Shown here in pieces: positions 24,282-31,958 of a stretch of 37,657 nucleotides of DNA. The position numbers and the translations under genes are program-made. The notes beneath the pieces are model-generated. The model did no database searches, had not been told where the DNA came from, and saw nothing but the letters and a program-made list of their open reading frames with translations. Source of the stretch: Rhodospirillales bacterium CG15_BIG_FIL_POST_REV_8_21_14_020_66_15 (GTDB taxonomy: Bacteria; Pseudomonadota; Alphaproteobacteria; Rhodospirillales; Casp-alpha2); NCBI GenBank assembly GCA_002781745.1, contig PFFW01000122.1, forward strand, positions 1-37,657, given 5' to 3'. Positions within the stretch are counted from its first letter, which is position 1. Each line of letters opens with the position of its first letter.

Positions 24282-25655
24282 ATGACGCATGCCCCCACCA
24301 GCCCGCGCGCCTTCAACCGGCGCGTCTGGGCGTTGGCGCTGCCCATCATGGCGACCAACGTCACGGTGCCGCTTCTGGGCCTGGTCGACACGGCCGTGGT
24401 CGGGCGCCTGCCGGGACCCGAGTTCATGGGCGCCGTCGCCATCGCCGCCGTGATCATGAACGTCATCTATTCGTCTTTGAACTTCCTGCGCATGGGTACG
24501 ACGGGCCTGACGGCGCAGTCGTTCGGCGCCGGGGACGCCGACCAGATGCGCTCCTGGCTGGCCCGCGCCTGCCTGCTGTCGGCCTTGCTGGGCCTCGGCC
24601 TGATCGCCCTGCAGATGCCGATCCTCGGCGTCTCGCACTGGCTGATGGGCCCCAGCGCCGCCGTCTGGCCGCTGACCGAGAGCTATTTCCAGATCCGTAT
24701 CTGGGGCGCGCCGGCGGCGCTGCTGAACTTCGCCCTCCTCGGCTGGTTCTTCGGCGTGCAGAACATGCGCGCCGCGTTGATCGCCCAGGTATTCCTCAAC
24801 GGCCTCAACATCGTGCTCGACATCTGGTTCGTGCTGGGCCTCGGCTGGGGCGTCGACGGCGTCGCCTGGGCCACCATCATCTCGGAATACGCCGCCGTGG
24901 CGCTGGGATTCCAACTGGCGGCGGCGCAACTTCGCAGGCTGGGCGGGCGTTGGCGCTGGGACCGCATCCGCGACACCTCGCGCGTTCGCCGCATGCTGGG
25001 GGTCAATCGCGACATCTTCATTCGCTCCATGTGCCTGCAGGCGGCCTTCGTCATCTTCACTTCGGCCGGCACGCGCATGGGTGACGAGGTCTTGGCCGCC
25101 AACACGCTTCTGCTGCAGTTCACCATGTTCTCTTCCTACGCGCTCGACGGCTTCGCCAACGCGGCCGAGGCGATGGCCGGCCAGGCCGTGGGAGCCCATG
25201 ACCGCAGCCTGTTCCGCCAGGCGGTAAAGGTCACCACAGCCTGGGGCGTTCTGTTCGCCTGCCTGTTCGGCCTCTCCTACTGGCTGTTCGGCACCGCCGT
25301 CGTCGACACCCTGTCGACCGTGCCCGACGTGCGCGCGACCGCCTACGCCTACCTGCCCTGGATGGCGGCGCTGCCGGTGGTCTCGGTCTGGAGCTTCCAG
25401 TTCGACGGCATCTTCATCGGCGCCACCTGGACACGCGAAATGCGCAACGGCATGGCGGTTTCCTTCGCCGTGTTCGCCGCCGCCGTGCCCGTCGTCACCG
25501 CAACCTGGGGCAATCACGGCCTGTGGGCCGCCTTCACCCTGTTCATGAGCCTGCGGGGCGTGACCATGGGCCTGATGTTCCCAAGGCTGGCGGCGGGCGT
25601 CGGATTGGGCCTCCGGCCGGGCGGCCTCGCCGGCGACGCCCGCGGCGGTCCTTGA
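24282..25655 (+). CDS. MATE-family efflux transporter (DinF-like)
   Basis: The 457-aa protein has twelve predicted helices. It starts FNRRVWALALPIMATNVTVPLLGLVDTAVVGRL, the usual DinF-subgroup beginning, with MGTTGLTAQSFGAGD and, in the second half, FSSYALDGFANAAEAMAGQAVGA as the matching motif. MATE proteins expel cationic or other compounds with Na+ or H+. The DinF type is often linked to stress or toxin export. The start ATG 24282 has no clear ribosome site. argE starts 65 bases downstream on the same strand. Confidence 0.93.
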   Translation: MTHAPTSPRAFNRRVWALALPIMATNVTVPLLGLVDTAVVGRLPGPEFMGAVAIAAVIMNVIYSSLNFLRMGTTGLTAQSFGAGDADQMRSWLARACLLSALLGLGLIALQMPILGVSHWLMGPSAAVWPLTESYFQIRIWGAPAALLNFALLGWFFGVQNMRAALIAQVFLNGLNIVLDIWFVLGLGWGVDGVAWATIISEYAAVALGFQLAAAQLRRLGGRWRWDRIRDTSRVRRMLGVNRDIFIRSMCLQAAFVIFTSAGTRMGDEVLAANTLLLQFTMFSSYALDGFANAAEAMAGQAVGAHDRSLFRQAVKVTTAWGVLFACLFGLSYWLFGTAVVDTLSTVPDVRATAYAYLPWMAALPVVSVWSFQFDGIFIGATWTREMRNGMAVSFAVFAAAVPVVTATWGNHGLWAAFTLFMSLRGVTMGLMFPRLAAGVGLGLRPGGLAGDARGGP

Positions 25656-25720
25656 CCTTCGCCGCGGAAGCGCCGATTTTGGCTCCACAAACCCCACAAA
25701 CAATAAGACATAGACCCCAC

Positions 25721-26881
25721 ATGACCGACCTTCGCAGCCGTCCGCTCATCGACAAGCTCGTGGGCTTCGACACCACCAGTCACCATTCCAACCTGGAACT
25801 CATGGCCTTCGTTCAGGACTACCTGAAGGGCCACGGCGTCGACAGCCAACTCGTCCACGACGCCACGGGGACCAAGGCCAACCTGTACGCCACCCTGGGT
25901 CCGACGGACCGGGGCGGCATCATGCTGTCGGGGCACACGGACGTGGTGCCCGTGGACGGCCAGGACTGGGCCACCGACCCGTTCACGGTGATCGAGAAGG
26001 ACGGCAGGCTCTACGGCCGCGGCACGTCGGACATGAAGAGCTTCATCGCCATTGCGCTGGCCTTCGTGCCCGAGTTCCTGAAGCGCGGCCTTTCGACGCC
26101 CATCCACCTGGCGTTCTCCCACGACGAGGAAGTGGGCTGCATCGGCGTGCGCTCGCTTATCAAGATGATGAACGACCTGCCCATCCGCCCGGTCATGGGC
26201 ATCATCGGCGAGCCGACCAGCATGCAGGTCTGCGTCGGCCATAAGGGCAAGCGCAGCTTCCGCGCCGTGTTCAAGGGCAAGGAGGCGCATTCGTCCCTCA
26301 CCCCCATGGGCGTCAACGCCATCGACTATGCGGCGCGGCTGGCCGTGTTCCTGCGCGGGATGGCCGAACGCATCGCTGAACAGGGCCCCTTCGACGAGCT
26401 GTACGACGTCGCCTACACCACCGTGCATACGGGCGTCATGCGGGGTGGCGAGCAATTGAACATCGTGCCCGGCCATTGCCGCATGGATTTCGAATTCCGC
26501 CACCTGCCCAAGCACGACGCGGACGCGCTGGAGGCCGAGATCATGGCCTGCGTCAGGGAACTGGAGGCCGAGATGCGGGCGGCGTCCCCGGAGACGGGCA
26601 TCAGCGTCGAGGCGCTGTCGGGCATCCCCGCGCTCGACACCGACCCCACGGAAGAGGTCGTGACCCTGGCCAAGCAGCTGGCCGGGCGCAACGACCATGC
26701 CGCCGTCGCCTTCGGCACCGAGGCCGGCCTGTTCCAGAGTTCCGCCGGCGTACCCAGCGTCATCGTCGGCCCCGGCTCCATCAACGAGGCCCACAAGCCC
26801 AACGAATTCATCACCCTGGATCAGATCGCCAAGGGCGAGGCCTTCATGGAACGTCTGGCCGACAAGGTTTGCATTAATTAG
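25721..26881 (+). CDS. argE: Acetylornithine deacetylase
   Basis: The 386-aa M20-family metallopeptidase has the zinc ligands in LSGHTDVVPVDGQDW, YGRGTSDMKSFIA, SHDEEVGC and a C-terminal GPGSINEAHKPNEF. GEPTSMQVCVGHKGKRSF and SSLTPMGVNAID fit the ArgE branch over DapE. It releases acetate from N-acetylornithine to give ornithine for arginine synthesis. It is the only arginine gene seen here. The frame is open for 66 codons upstream, but that overlaps the MATE gene; ATG 25721 gives the normal family length. Confidence 0.92.
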   Translation: MTDLRSRPLIDKLVGFDTTSHHSNLELMAFVQDYLKGHGVDSQLVHDATGTKANLYATLGPTDRGGIMLSGHTDVVPVDGQDWATDPFTVIEKDGRLYGRGTSDMKSFIAIALAFVPEFLKRGLSTPIHLAFSHDEEVGCIGVRSLIKMMNDLPIRPVMGIIGEPTSMQVCVGHKGKRSFRAVFKGKEAHSSLTPMGVNAIDYAARLAVFLRGMAERIAEQGPFDELYDVAYTTVHTGVMRGGEQLNIVPGHCRMDFEFRHLPKHDADALEAEIMACVRELEAEMRAASPETGISVEALSGIPALDTDPTEEVVTLAKQLAGRNDHAAVAFGTEAGLFQSSAGVPSVIVGPGSINEAHKPNEFITLDQIAKGEAFMERLADKVCIN

Positions 26882-26912
26882 GGCCCTCGGTCGCGGGCTC
26901 CGTCGGTCAACC

Positions 26913-28883
26913 TCAATAGTCCCGATCCCTTTGGTCCGGCGGCCGGCGCAGGCGGCGGATCAACGCGCGCGCCGGGTGCAGGGCCGTCGCCACCTCGCGG
27001 TCGACCGGCATCGGCGCCCCCGCCAGCATCGACGCCAGAGCCTCCGCCGCCAGGAACGCGGTCTGATAACCGCGCGAACCGAGGCCCGTCAGGACGAAGG
27101 CGTTCCGCAGGTAGGGCGCCGGCGGCCAGGGACCGCGCCGTCCGTGGTGCAGATCGCCGTATGAATCCTCATAGGCCGCGCGGTCGGCGAGCGGCCCCGC
27201 GAGCGGCAGGTGGTCCGACGTGGTCGCCCTGAGCCCCGCCCACCCCCGCAGGGGAGCCGACCGCCAGGCCGCCGCCTGGTCCGGCAGCACCGCCGCCAGG
27301 CCGTCGAGGGACGACGCCATGTCGCCCGGCCGCAGGGCTCGCCAGTCGTCCCCCTGCCCGTCCAGGTGCCAACGCCCGTAGGACGAGCCCAGAACGTGCA
27401 TCGCCCCGCCACCGGCTCCGGTGACCGGGCTCAGGTGCCCGCCGAAGCTGACCGGCAGGCGAAGTCGCGCGGATTGCGCCGTCGCCGGGAGGTAGCAGAG
27501 CTGCCCCCGGCTGGCATGCAGGCCCGGCACGCCCCCCGGCGCGAGCCCCGCCGTCCGCGGCCCGGCGGCCAGGACCACGGCGTCGAAGGAGGCATGCGTT
27601 CCGTCATCCAGATGCAACCGCCAACCCGCTTCTCCAATCGCCAGCCCCGTGACGCGGTTTGTCCGGACCTCGACGGCGGCGGTCGGCGTGGGCGCGGGCG
27701 ACGCCACGAAGCGGGCTTGGGGGAACCAGACCCCGCCACGGGGGACGGTAAGGCCCGCCAGATCCGATGCCTCCGCCGCGTCGACGGACCGGCCGAAATC
27801 TGCATCCCAGCCGAGTCGGGCCAGGAAGTCCCGCAGGCGGTCGCTTTCGCTGTCCTTCGGCAGGTGAAGCGCCCCGGCAGGGGGCGGCAGGCCGGCCTGC
27901 CGGTCCGCGTGGACGAAGGCCTGGGCCATGAAGCGACCGTAGGCGTCGGCCGGGTCGGCCAGGCGCGGGGAAACCAGCACCCGTTCCGGCTGGGCCCCCG
28001 GCTCCCCGGCGTCGAACAGAACCGGGGTGAAACCCTCGTCGGCAAGCGTCCCCGCCGTCGCCCGTCCGGCGATGCCGCCGCCGACCACGGCGACGGAAGC
28101 ACCCGGGCTCAGGGGTGCGGGCGGGGCGAACCAGGGTTCGGCCCGCGATTCGGCCGATTGTCCTTCGAAGCGGCCCGACAGGCATTCCCGCTTGCCACCG
28201 AAGCCGGGGCGTTTCTCCACGACGAAACCCGCGTCGGCCAGTCCCCGGCGGACGGCCCCGGCGGCGGAGAAGGTGGCGACGCGGGCGCCGGGGGCGCTCA
28301 GACGCGCGACCTGACGGAACACGGCGTCGGACCACATCTCCGGATTGCGCGACGGCGCGAAGCCGTCGAGGAACCAGGCGTCGACCCGGGCCTCGACCTG
28401 CGACAGCATCGCCGCGACCGGCCCGAACAGGAGGGTCAGGGCGACCCGGCCACCGTCGAGGCGCAGGCGGTGAAAGCCCGGCACCCGGCGCGGATAGGCG
28501 GCGCGCAGGTCTCGCGCCAGGTCCGCCAGTTCGGGAAAGGCCGCGTGGGCCGCCGCCAGGTCCCGGGGCTCCAGGGGAAAGCCTTCGACCGAGACGACAT
28601 GCAGGCGGGCCCGCCGGTCCGCCGCGCGCCGCCAGGCGTCCCAGGCGGCCAGCACGTTGAGCCCCGTGCCGAACCCCAGTTCGCCGATCACGAAGCGCGG
28701 CCGGCCACGCCACGCCTCGGGCGCGCCGATGCCGTCCAGAAACACGTGGCGCGTCTCGCCCAGACCGTCCCGGGCCGAAAAATAGACGTCGCCGAACGCG
28801 GCCGAGCACGGCGCGCCGTCCCGCCATTCGAGCCGAGGCGCCTCCAGGGAAACCGCGCCGGGATGAGAGATGTCCTGGGTCAT
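26913..28883 (-). CDS. mnmC: Bifunctional tRNA mnm5s2U biosynthesis protein MnmC
   Basis: The 656-aa fusion has an N-terminal methyltransferase (MnmD) with the SAM loop GELGFGTGLNVLAAWD, the EGFPLEPRDL motif and FLDGFAPSRNPEMW, and a C-terminal FAD oxidase (MnmC1) with VAVVGGGIAGRATAGTL, a RGQLCYLP stretch and the final LTGLGSRGYQTAFLAAEALASML. It converts cmnm5(s2)U34 to nm5 and then to mnm5(s2)U in wobble positions of some tRNAs. Both halves look intact. The start is ATG 28883; an earlier in-frame start at 28937 would add 18 unlikely residues. It converges with argE. Confidence 0.95.
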   Translation of the reverse strand: MTQDISHPGAVSLEAPRLEWRDGAPCSAAFGDVYFSARDGLGETRHVFLDGIGAPEAWRGRPRFVIGELGFGTGLNVLAAWDAWRRAADRRARLHVVSVEGFPLEPRDLAAAHAAFPELADLARDLRAAYPRRVPGFHRLRLDGGRVALTLLFGPVAAMLSQVEARVDAWFLDGFAPSRNPEMWSDAVFRQVARLSAPGARVATFSAAGAVRRGLADAGFVVEKRPGFGGKRECLSGRFEGQSAESRAEPWFAPPAPLSPGASVAVVGGGIAGRATAGTLADEGFTPVLFDAGEPGAQPERVLVSPRLADPADAYGRFMAQAFVHADRQAGLPPPAGALHLPKDSESDRLRDFLARLGWDADFGRSVDAAEASDLAGLTVPRGGVWFPQARFVASPAPTPTAAVEVRTNRVTGLAIGEAGWRLHLDDGTHASFDAVVLAAGPRTAGLAPGGVPGLHASRGQLCYLPATAQSARLRLPVSFGGHLSPVTGAGGGAMHVLGSSYGRWHLDGQGDDWRALRPGDMASSLDGLAAVLPDQAAAWRSAPLRGWAGLRATTSDHLPLAGPLADRAAYEDSYGDLHHGRRGPWPPAPYLRNAFVLTGLGSRGYQTAFLAAEALASMLAGAPMPVDREVATALHPARALIRRLRRPPDQRDRDY

Positions 28884-28981
28884 GCCCCTTCTATAACAGG
28901 CCGGGTCGATCGCAGCGTTGATTTCCCACCCCGCCAAAGGGATAAGTATCCGATCGAAACTGCCGTCAAAGGAGTGTGTCC

Positions 28982-29173
28982 ATGATCCGGGTCAGCCGCA
29001 TCCTGCCCAAGCTTCCCCTCGCCGCCGTCGCCGCGGTTCTTGCCGTCGCGGCGCTTGCCGCCTGCAGCCCCGAAGTGGGCAGCAAGGAGTGGTGCGAGGA
29101 CCTGAAGAAGAAACCCAAGGGCGAGTGGACCGCCAACGAGGCCGGCAACTTCGCCAAACACTGTGTCCTTTAG
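28982..29173 (+). CDS. DUF3012 small lipoprotein
   Basis: This 63-aa protein has a lipoprotein signal peptide with lipobox LAAC (Cys at about residue 28), then SPEVGSKEWCEDLKKKPKGEWTANEAGNFAKHCVL, the standard DUF3012 domain with two further conserved cysteines. It is a small outer- or inner-membrane lipoprotein of unknown role, widespread in marine proteobacteria. ATG 28982 has AAGGAG 8 bases upstream; an in-frame GTG sits at 28976. It diverges from mnmC. Confidence 0.93.
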   Translation: MIRVSRILPKLPLAAVAAVLAVAALAACSPEVGSKEWCEDLKKKPKGEWTANEAGNFAKHCVL

Positions 29174-29300
29174 AACTCCCGCTCACCGGGCGGTTCAGGG
29201 CAAATATTAAGCTTTCTTAACGTATTGGTAATTCCTGGCGCTCTATCCTTTTCGCGGTGGCCCCAGAAGGGGGCCGGAACACGGACGGGAGAAAGAGTCC

Positions 29301-29831
29301 ATGGGAATTATGCCGAACACGCGGTTCCGACCAGGGAGTCCGCAAAACGAACGCTTCGCACGGCTGTCGGTGGTCGTCGGCGACGGGCAGGATTTCTTCC
29401 TGCACCAGACGCGCCGCACCCTGGCCCAGCTCGGTGTGCGGGACATCCACTTGGCCGGCGACGGGGCCGAGGCGCTTGGTCTCGTGCGCACGCAGGAGCC
29501 GCATCTCGCCATCATCGACTGGGACCTGGCCGCCATTCCGGGCCTGGAACTCACGGCGTTCCTGCGCCGCGCCGAAGGCAGCCCGGCGCCCAGCCTGCCG
29601 ATCATCATGACCATGGCCTCCGTGGACCGCATGAAGATCTCGCGCGCCATGAGCGCCGGCGTGAACGAGATCCTGATCAAGCCGGTTACCGCCGACGCCC
29701 TTCTGCGCCGAATCGTCTCGGCGCTCGGCACCCGGCGCAAGCCGCAGGTCTCCACGACCTCCTACGCCGGCCCCGACCGGCGCCAAGGCGACCAGCCCAT
29801 CGCCGGCGAGGAACGGCGCGCCGGGACCTGA
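29301..29831 (+). CDS. Single-domain response regulator with disordered tail
   Basis: The 176-aa protein is a receiver domain (residues about 22-145) followed by a basic, unstructured tail (TRRKPQVSTTSYAGPDRRQG). Phosphoacceptor Asp73 (IIDWD), Thr104 (IIMTMAS) and Lys127 (ILIKPV) are present; of the usual acidic pair only Asp28 (VVVGDGQD) is in place, so metal binding may be weaker. There is no output domain; it could act through a partner, like CheY or DivK. No kinase is adjacent. A good intrinsic terminator follows. Confidence 0.9.
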   Translation: MGIMPNTRFRPGSPQNERFARLSVVVGDGQDFFLHQTRRTLAQLGVRDIHLAGDGAEALGLVRTQEPHLAIIDWDLAAIPGLELTAFLRRAEGSPAPSLPIIMTMASVDRMKISRAMSAGVNEILIKPVTADALLRRIVSALGTRRKPQVSTTSYAGPDRRQGDQPIAGEERRAGT

Positions 29832-29862
29832 TCCCGCGCCGTTTCCGCAAACCTGAAACGTG

Positions 29863-29893
29863 AAAGGCGCCCCCGTCACCGAGGGCGCCTTTT
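29863..29893 (+). terminator. Rho-independent terminator, copy 1
   Basis: Ten-bp stem AAAGGCGCCC (29863-29872) / GGGCGCCTTT (29883-29892) with a 10-base loop and a T run. It ends the response-regulator transcript. A near copy lies at 30697 after vapC; 29881-29899 is identical to 30717-30735. Confidence 0.85.
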
Positions 29894-29950
29894 CAATTGC
29901 CCCGGACAAGCGAACATTGCCGGGCTCTGACCCGGCGCATAGAATTCCAT

Positions 29951-29979
29951 TTGCGCATATGCCAAACATATGTTATCCT
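29951..29979 (+). promoter_or_regulatory. Predicted vapBC promoter
   Basis: -35 TTGCGC (29951-29956), 17-base spacer, -10 TATCCT (29974-29979). The spacer holds the CATATG dyad, so autorepression is expected. Confidence 0.55.
29956..29972. promoter_or_regulatory. Candidate VapBC operator
   Basis: Two CATATG palindromes (29956-29961 and 29967-29972) separated by five bases form an inverted repeat between the -35 and -10 of the vapB promoter, as expected for autoregulation by the VapBC complex. Confidence 0.6.
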
Positions 29980-30004
29980 GACTTTGCCGGTCAGGAGAGA
30001 GCCC

Positions 30005-30253
30005 ATGCGTACCGTATCCATCTTTCGCAACAATCGAAACCAGGCCATCCGCCTTCCCAAGGATTTCGAATTTCGCGGCGTGGCGGAACTGACCATCGAA
30101 AAGCATGGGGACACCATCGTGCTGCGCCCGGTTCGCCCGGATTGGGCGTCGTTCGCCGATGAGCCGCGGGCGGACGAGGATTTCCTCCGCGACCGGCCCG
30201 ATCTGGTCGAACAAGGGCGTTTCTCGCTGGATGAGAGTGGTTCAGGCGACTGA
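30005..30253 (+). CDS. vapB: VapB-type antitoxin (AbrB/SpoVT fold)
   Basis: The 82-aa protein begins MRTVSIFRNNRNQAIRLPKDF, the N-terminal swapped-hairpin DNA-binding motif of VapB/VagC antitoxins, and has an acidic, disordered tail (DEPRADEDFLRDRPDLVEQG) that would wrap the toxin. CAGGAGA precedes ATG 30005. vapC begins two bases after its stop. It should neutralise VapC and repress the operon through the CATATG dyad. Confidence 0.92.
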   Translation: MRTVSIFRNNRNQAIRLPKDFEFRGVAELTIEKHGDTIVLRPVRPDWASFADEPRADEDFLRDRPDLVEQGRFSLDESGSGD

Positions 30254-30255
30254 GC

Positions 30256-30669
30256 ATGGTCTACATGCTCGACACCAACATCTGCTCCTTCATCATGCGC
30301 GAACGCCCTCCCGCAGTCATCGAGCGCATGCAGGCCGCCGCCGAGGGGCAACACGGCATCGCCATTTCCGTCATCACCTATTACGAGATGCTGTTGGGAA
30401 CCGTGGGCAGAAAGGCCGCGCCCCGCCATGCGGCGCTGGTCGAGGCGTTCGTCGCGCGCCTCTCCGCCATTCTGCCCTGGGAGCGCACGGCGGCGGAACA
30501 GGCCATGTCCATCCACAAGAACCTGACGGCGCGGGGGACACCCATCGGCGGCAACGACACCATGATCGCAGGCCATGCCATCGCCGCCGATTGCGTGCTG
30601 GTGACCAACAACACGCGCGAGTTTGCGCGGGTGGAAGGATTAAGGGTGGAGGACTGGGCGACCATGTAA
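30256..30669 (+). CDS. vapC: VapC-type PIN-domain ribonuclease toxin
   Basis: The 137-aa PIN nuclease has the acidic active-site residues Asp6 (MLDTNICSF), Glu44 (TYYEMLLG) and Asp101 (GGNDTMIAGHA), with Asn119 in the fourth position (VTNNTREFARV), all normal for VapC. Members cut tRNA or rRNA at specific sites when free of VapB; the target here is unknown. The frame is intact, so the module is probably functional. It is followed by a terminator that nearly repeats the one preceding vapB. Confidence 0.93.
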   Translation: MVYMLDTNICSFIMRERPPAVIERMQAAAEGQHGIAISVITYYEMLLGTVGRKAAPRHAALVEAFVARLSAILPWERTAAEQAMSIHKNLTARGTPIGGNDTMIAGHAIAADCVLVTNNTREFARVEGLRVEDWATM

Positions 30670-30696
30670 CGCAGTCGGAAACGACCATCACATTGA

Positions 30697-30730
30697 GAAA
30701 AGGCGCCCCTATCGCCGAGGGCGCCTTTTC
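30697..30730 (+). terminator. Rho-independent terminator, copy 2
   Basis: Perfect 12-bp stem GAAAAGGCGCCC (30697-30708) / GGGCGCCTTTTC (30719-30730) with a 10-base loop. About 35 of 40 bases match the terminator at 29863, making an imperfect direct repeat around vapBC. Confidence 0.85.
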
Positions 30731-30732
30731 AA

Positions 30733-30743
30733 TTGGCTGGGGT
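30733..30743. repeat. Copy of the tRNA-Gln 3' end (possible att remnant)
   Basis: TTGGCTGGGGT here is identical to 31664-31674, which is the 3' acceptor/CCA end of the tRNA-Gln gene. The 931-base interval between holds the low-G+C ORF. Eleven bases is short, so chance is possible. Confidence 0.35.
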
Positions 30744-30939
30744 ACCCCGACACATTCCGAACAGTAAGGATTACAAGACAAAAAACCGCTACGCCGCATG
30801 TCCTTATTATGTCTCTGGGAACCCTACGCCCGGACCACAATCCAACGTTCGACCCTTTGATTATCTCCAAAAACTCGTCAGCATCAGCTTTCCATAACAA
30901 GCGCTGACCAGCATCGCACTGTTTTGAGGAGAAGGGTCA

Positions 30940-31548
30940 ATGACCACGGAACCAATCAGTCAAATCGCTGAGAACTTGGCTCGGATCGCTGAACATATTA
31001 CGTCCGCCCCCGATCAGTTGATACCGACCATTGCCGCACCTCTCTTGACGGCCTTATTCGGTCTATTAGCAGCGTACGCTTTTAGCCGGTTGTCTCATCA
31101 TCATCAAAAAAGAGAACGCCGCCGACTAATGGCCGCAGCAATAGCAGCGGAACTTGATGGATGGCATACCATCTGCGTTGCCCGTGACTATGACGCGTAC
31201 GGTCAATCGCTATTGGACACATTGACCGCCGGATCAGATATCGTCATGCCGAGATTGGTTGACGCGCGACTGTCACCGATTCAAACCGCCAACGCGACCT
31301 TTCCTTTGATCAACCGGAACCTCGATGACATCGGCCTCCTCGGCGGTGACGTTACCTGCGAACTCGCCCGTTTTCTGTCCTTGCACCAAGGTCTAACCGT
31401 CGATCTGATCTCTTACGCACAAGGAAAATGGGACCATGCAAGCGTCCTGCAAAAGACCGAGTCGATCCGAGAAAATCTGGGCCTATTCCGCCAATGTGTT
31501 CAATTGGCTAACAGTCTAATTCCCAAACTCCAAGCGATGGCAAAATGA
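30940..31548 (+). CDS. Orphan membrane protein, 202 aa, lower G+C
   Basis: I do not recognise this family. One or two membrane-active segments lie near the N-terminus (about residues 28-52, LIPTIAAPLLTALFGLLAAYAFSRL), followed by HHHQKRERRR and a long helical cytosolic part (AAELDGWHTICVARDYDAY, then ENLGLFRQCVQLANSLIPKLQ). GGAGAAG precedes the ATG. Two 60-base lines that I counted are 50-53% G+C, well below the neighbours, and codon use differs, pointing to recent acquisition. It lies between the vapBC module and tRNA-Gln, and a terminator follows. Confidence 0.75.
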   Translation: MTTEPISQIAENLARIAEHITSAPDQLIPTIAAPLLTALFGLLAAYAFSRLSHHHQKRERRRLMAAAIAAELDGWHTICVARDYDAYGQSLLDTLTAGSDIVMPRLVDARLSPIQTANATFPLINRNLDDIGLLGGDVTCELARFLSLHQGLTVDLISYAQGKWDHASVLQKTESIRENLGLFRQCVQLANSLIPKLQAMAK

Positions 31549-31630
31549 CGATGAAAAATTGAGGATGAGTGAGTCCGGCAGACTAATTGTGTCCCCAGCG
31601 GAAACATGACATTCCAGGCACGCAAGAATG

Positions 31631-31665
31631 AGCGGTGGAACCATTTGAGATTCCACCGCTTTTTT
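31631..31665 (+). terminator. Terminator between the orphan ORF and tRNA-Gln
   Basis: Ten-bp perfect stem AGCGGTGGAA (31631-31640) / TTCCACCGCT (31651-31660) followed by six T. It ends the orphan membrane-protein transcript and, read leftward, could also end the tRNA transcript. Confidence 0.8.
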
Positions 31666-31739
31666 GGCTGGGGTGCTAGGACTTGAACCTAGAATAACGG
31701 AGTCAGAGTCCGTCGTGTTACCAATTACACCACACCCCA
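31665..31739 (-). tRNA. tRNA-Gln (anticodon CTG)
   Basis: Read leftward from 31739: acceptor TGGGGTG pairs with CACCCCA, the D arm contains GTAATTGGTAACAC, the anticodon arm ACGGA-CTCTGAC-TCCGT places CTG in the loop, the T arm CTAGG-TTCAAGT-CCTAG is complete, and discriminator G with an encoded CCA end it. It reads CAG codons. 75 bases including CCA. Its 3' end borders the accessory island. Confidence 0.95.
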
Positions 31740-31797
31740 TCGGGAAGTGCCGCCGCCGGCCCGGGTCTCGAGAACGGCCCCGGCGCGCCACCGCGGT

Positions 31798-31826
31798 TAT
31801 ATACCGATTGCCCCTGCGGAACGCAA
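31798..31826 (-). promoter_or_regulatory. Predicted tRNA-Gln promoter
   Basis: Read leftward: -35 TTGCGT (31821-31826), 17-base spacer, -10 TATATA (31798-31803). The start would be about 50 bases before the tRNA. Confidence 0.6.
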
Positions 31827-31958
31827 CTGACGAGACGCGGATTTGGCTCCGGATTCTTTAACCCTAATTACAATATAGATATGTTGGCCTCGGGGTTGCC
31901 GATCACTAGAATGTCCGGTCAAGCGGGAGCAACCCGCAGCGAACCGTTGGAAGTGTTT

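Noticed and set aside
27210-28985. Plus-strand frame of 591 codons
   Set aside because: Antisense to mnmC, which has full domain support on the other strand.
29919-29936. GCCGGG/CCCGGC hairpin before the vapBC promoter
   Set aside because: Short G+C hairpins are frequent by chance at this base composition; no further support.
30739-30748. GGGGTACCCC palindrome
   Set aside because: Ten-base palindrome with no positional logic; probably chance.
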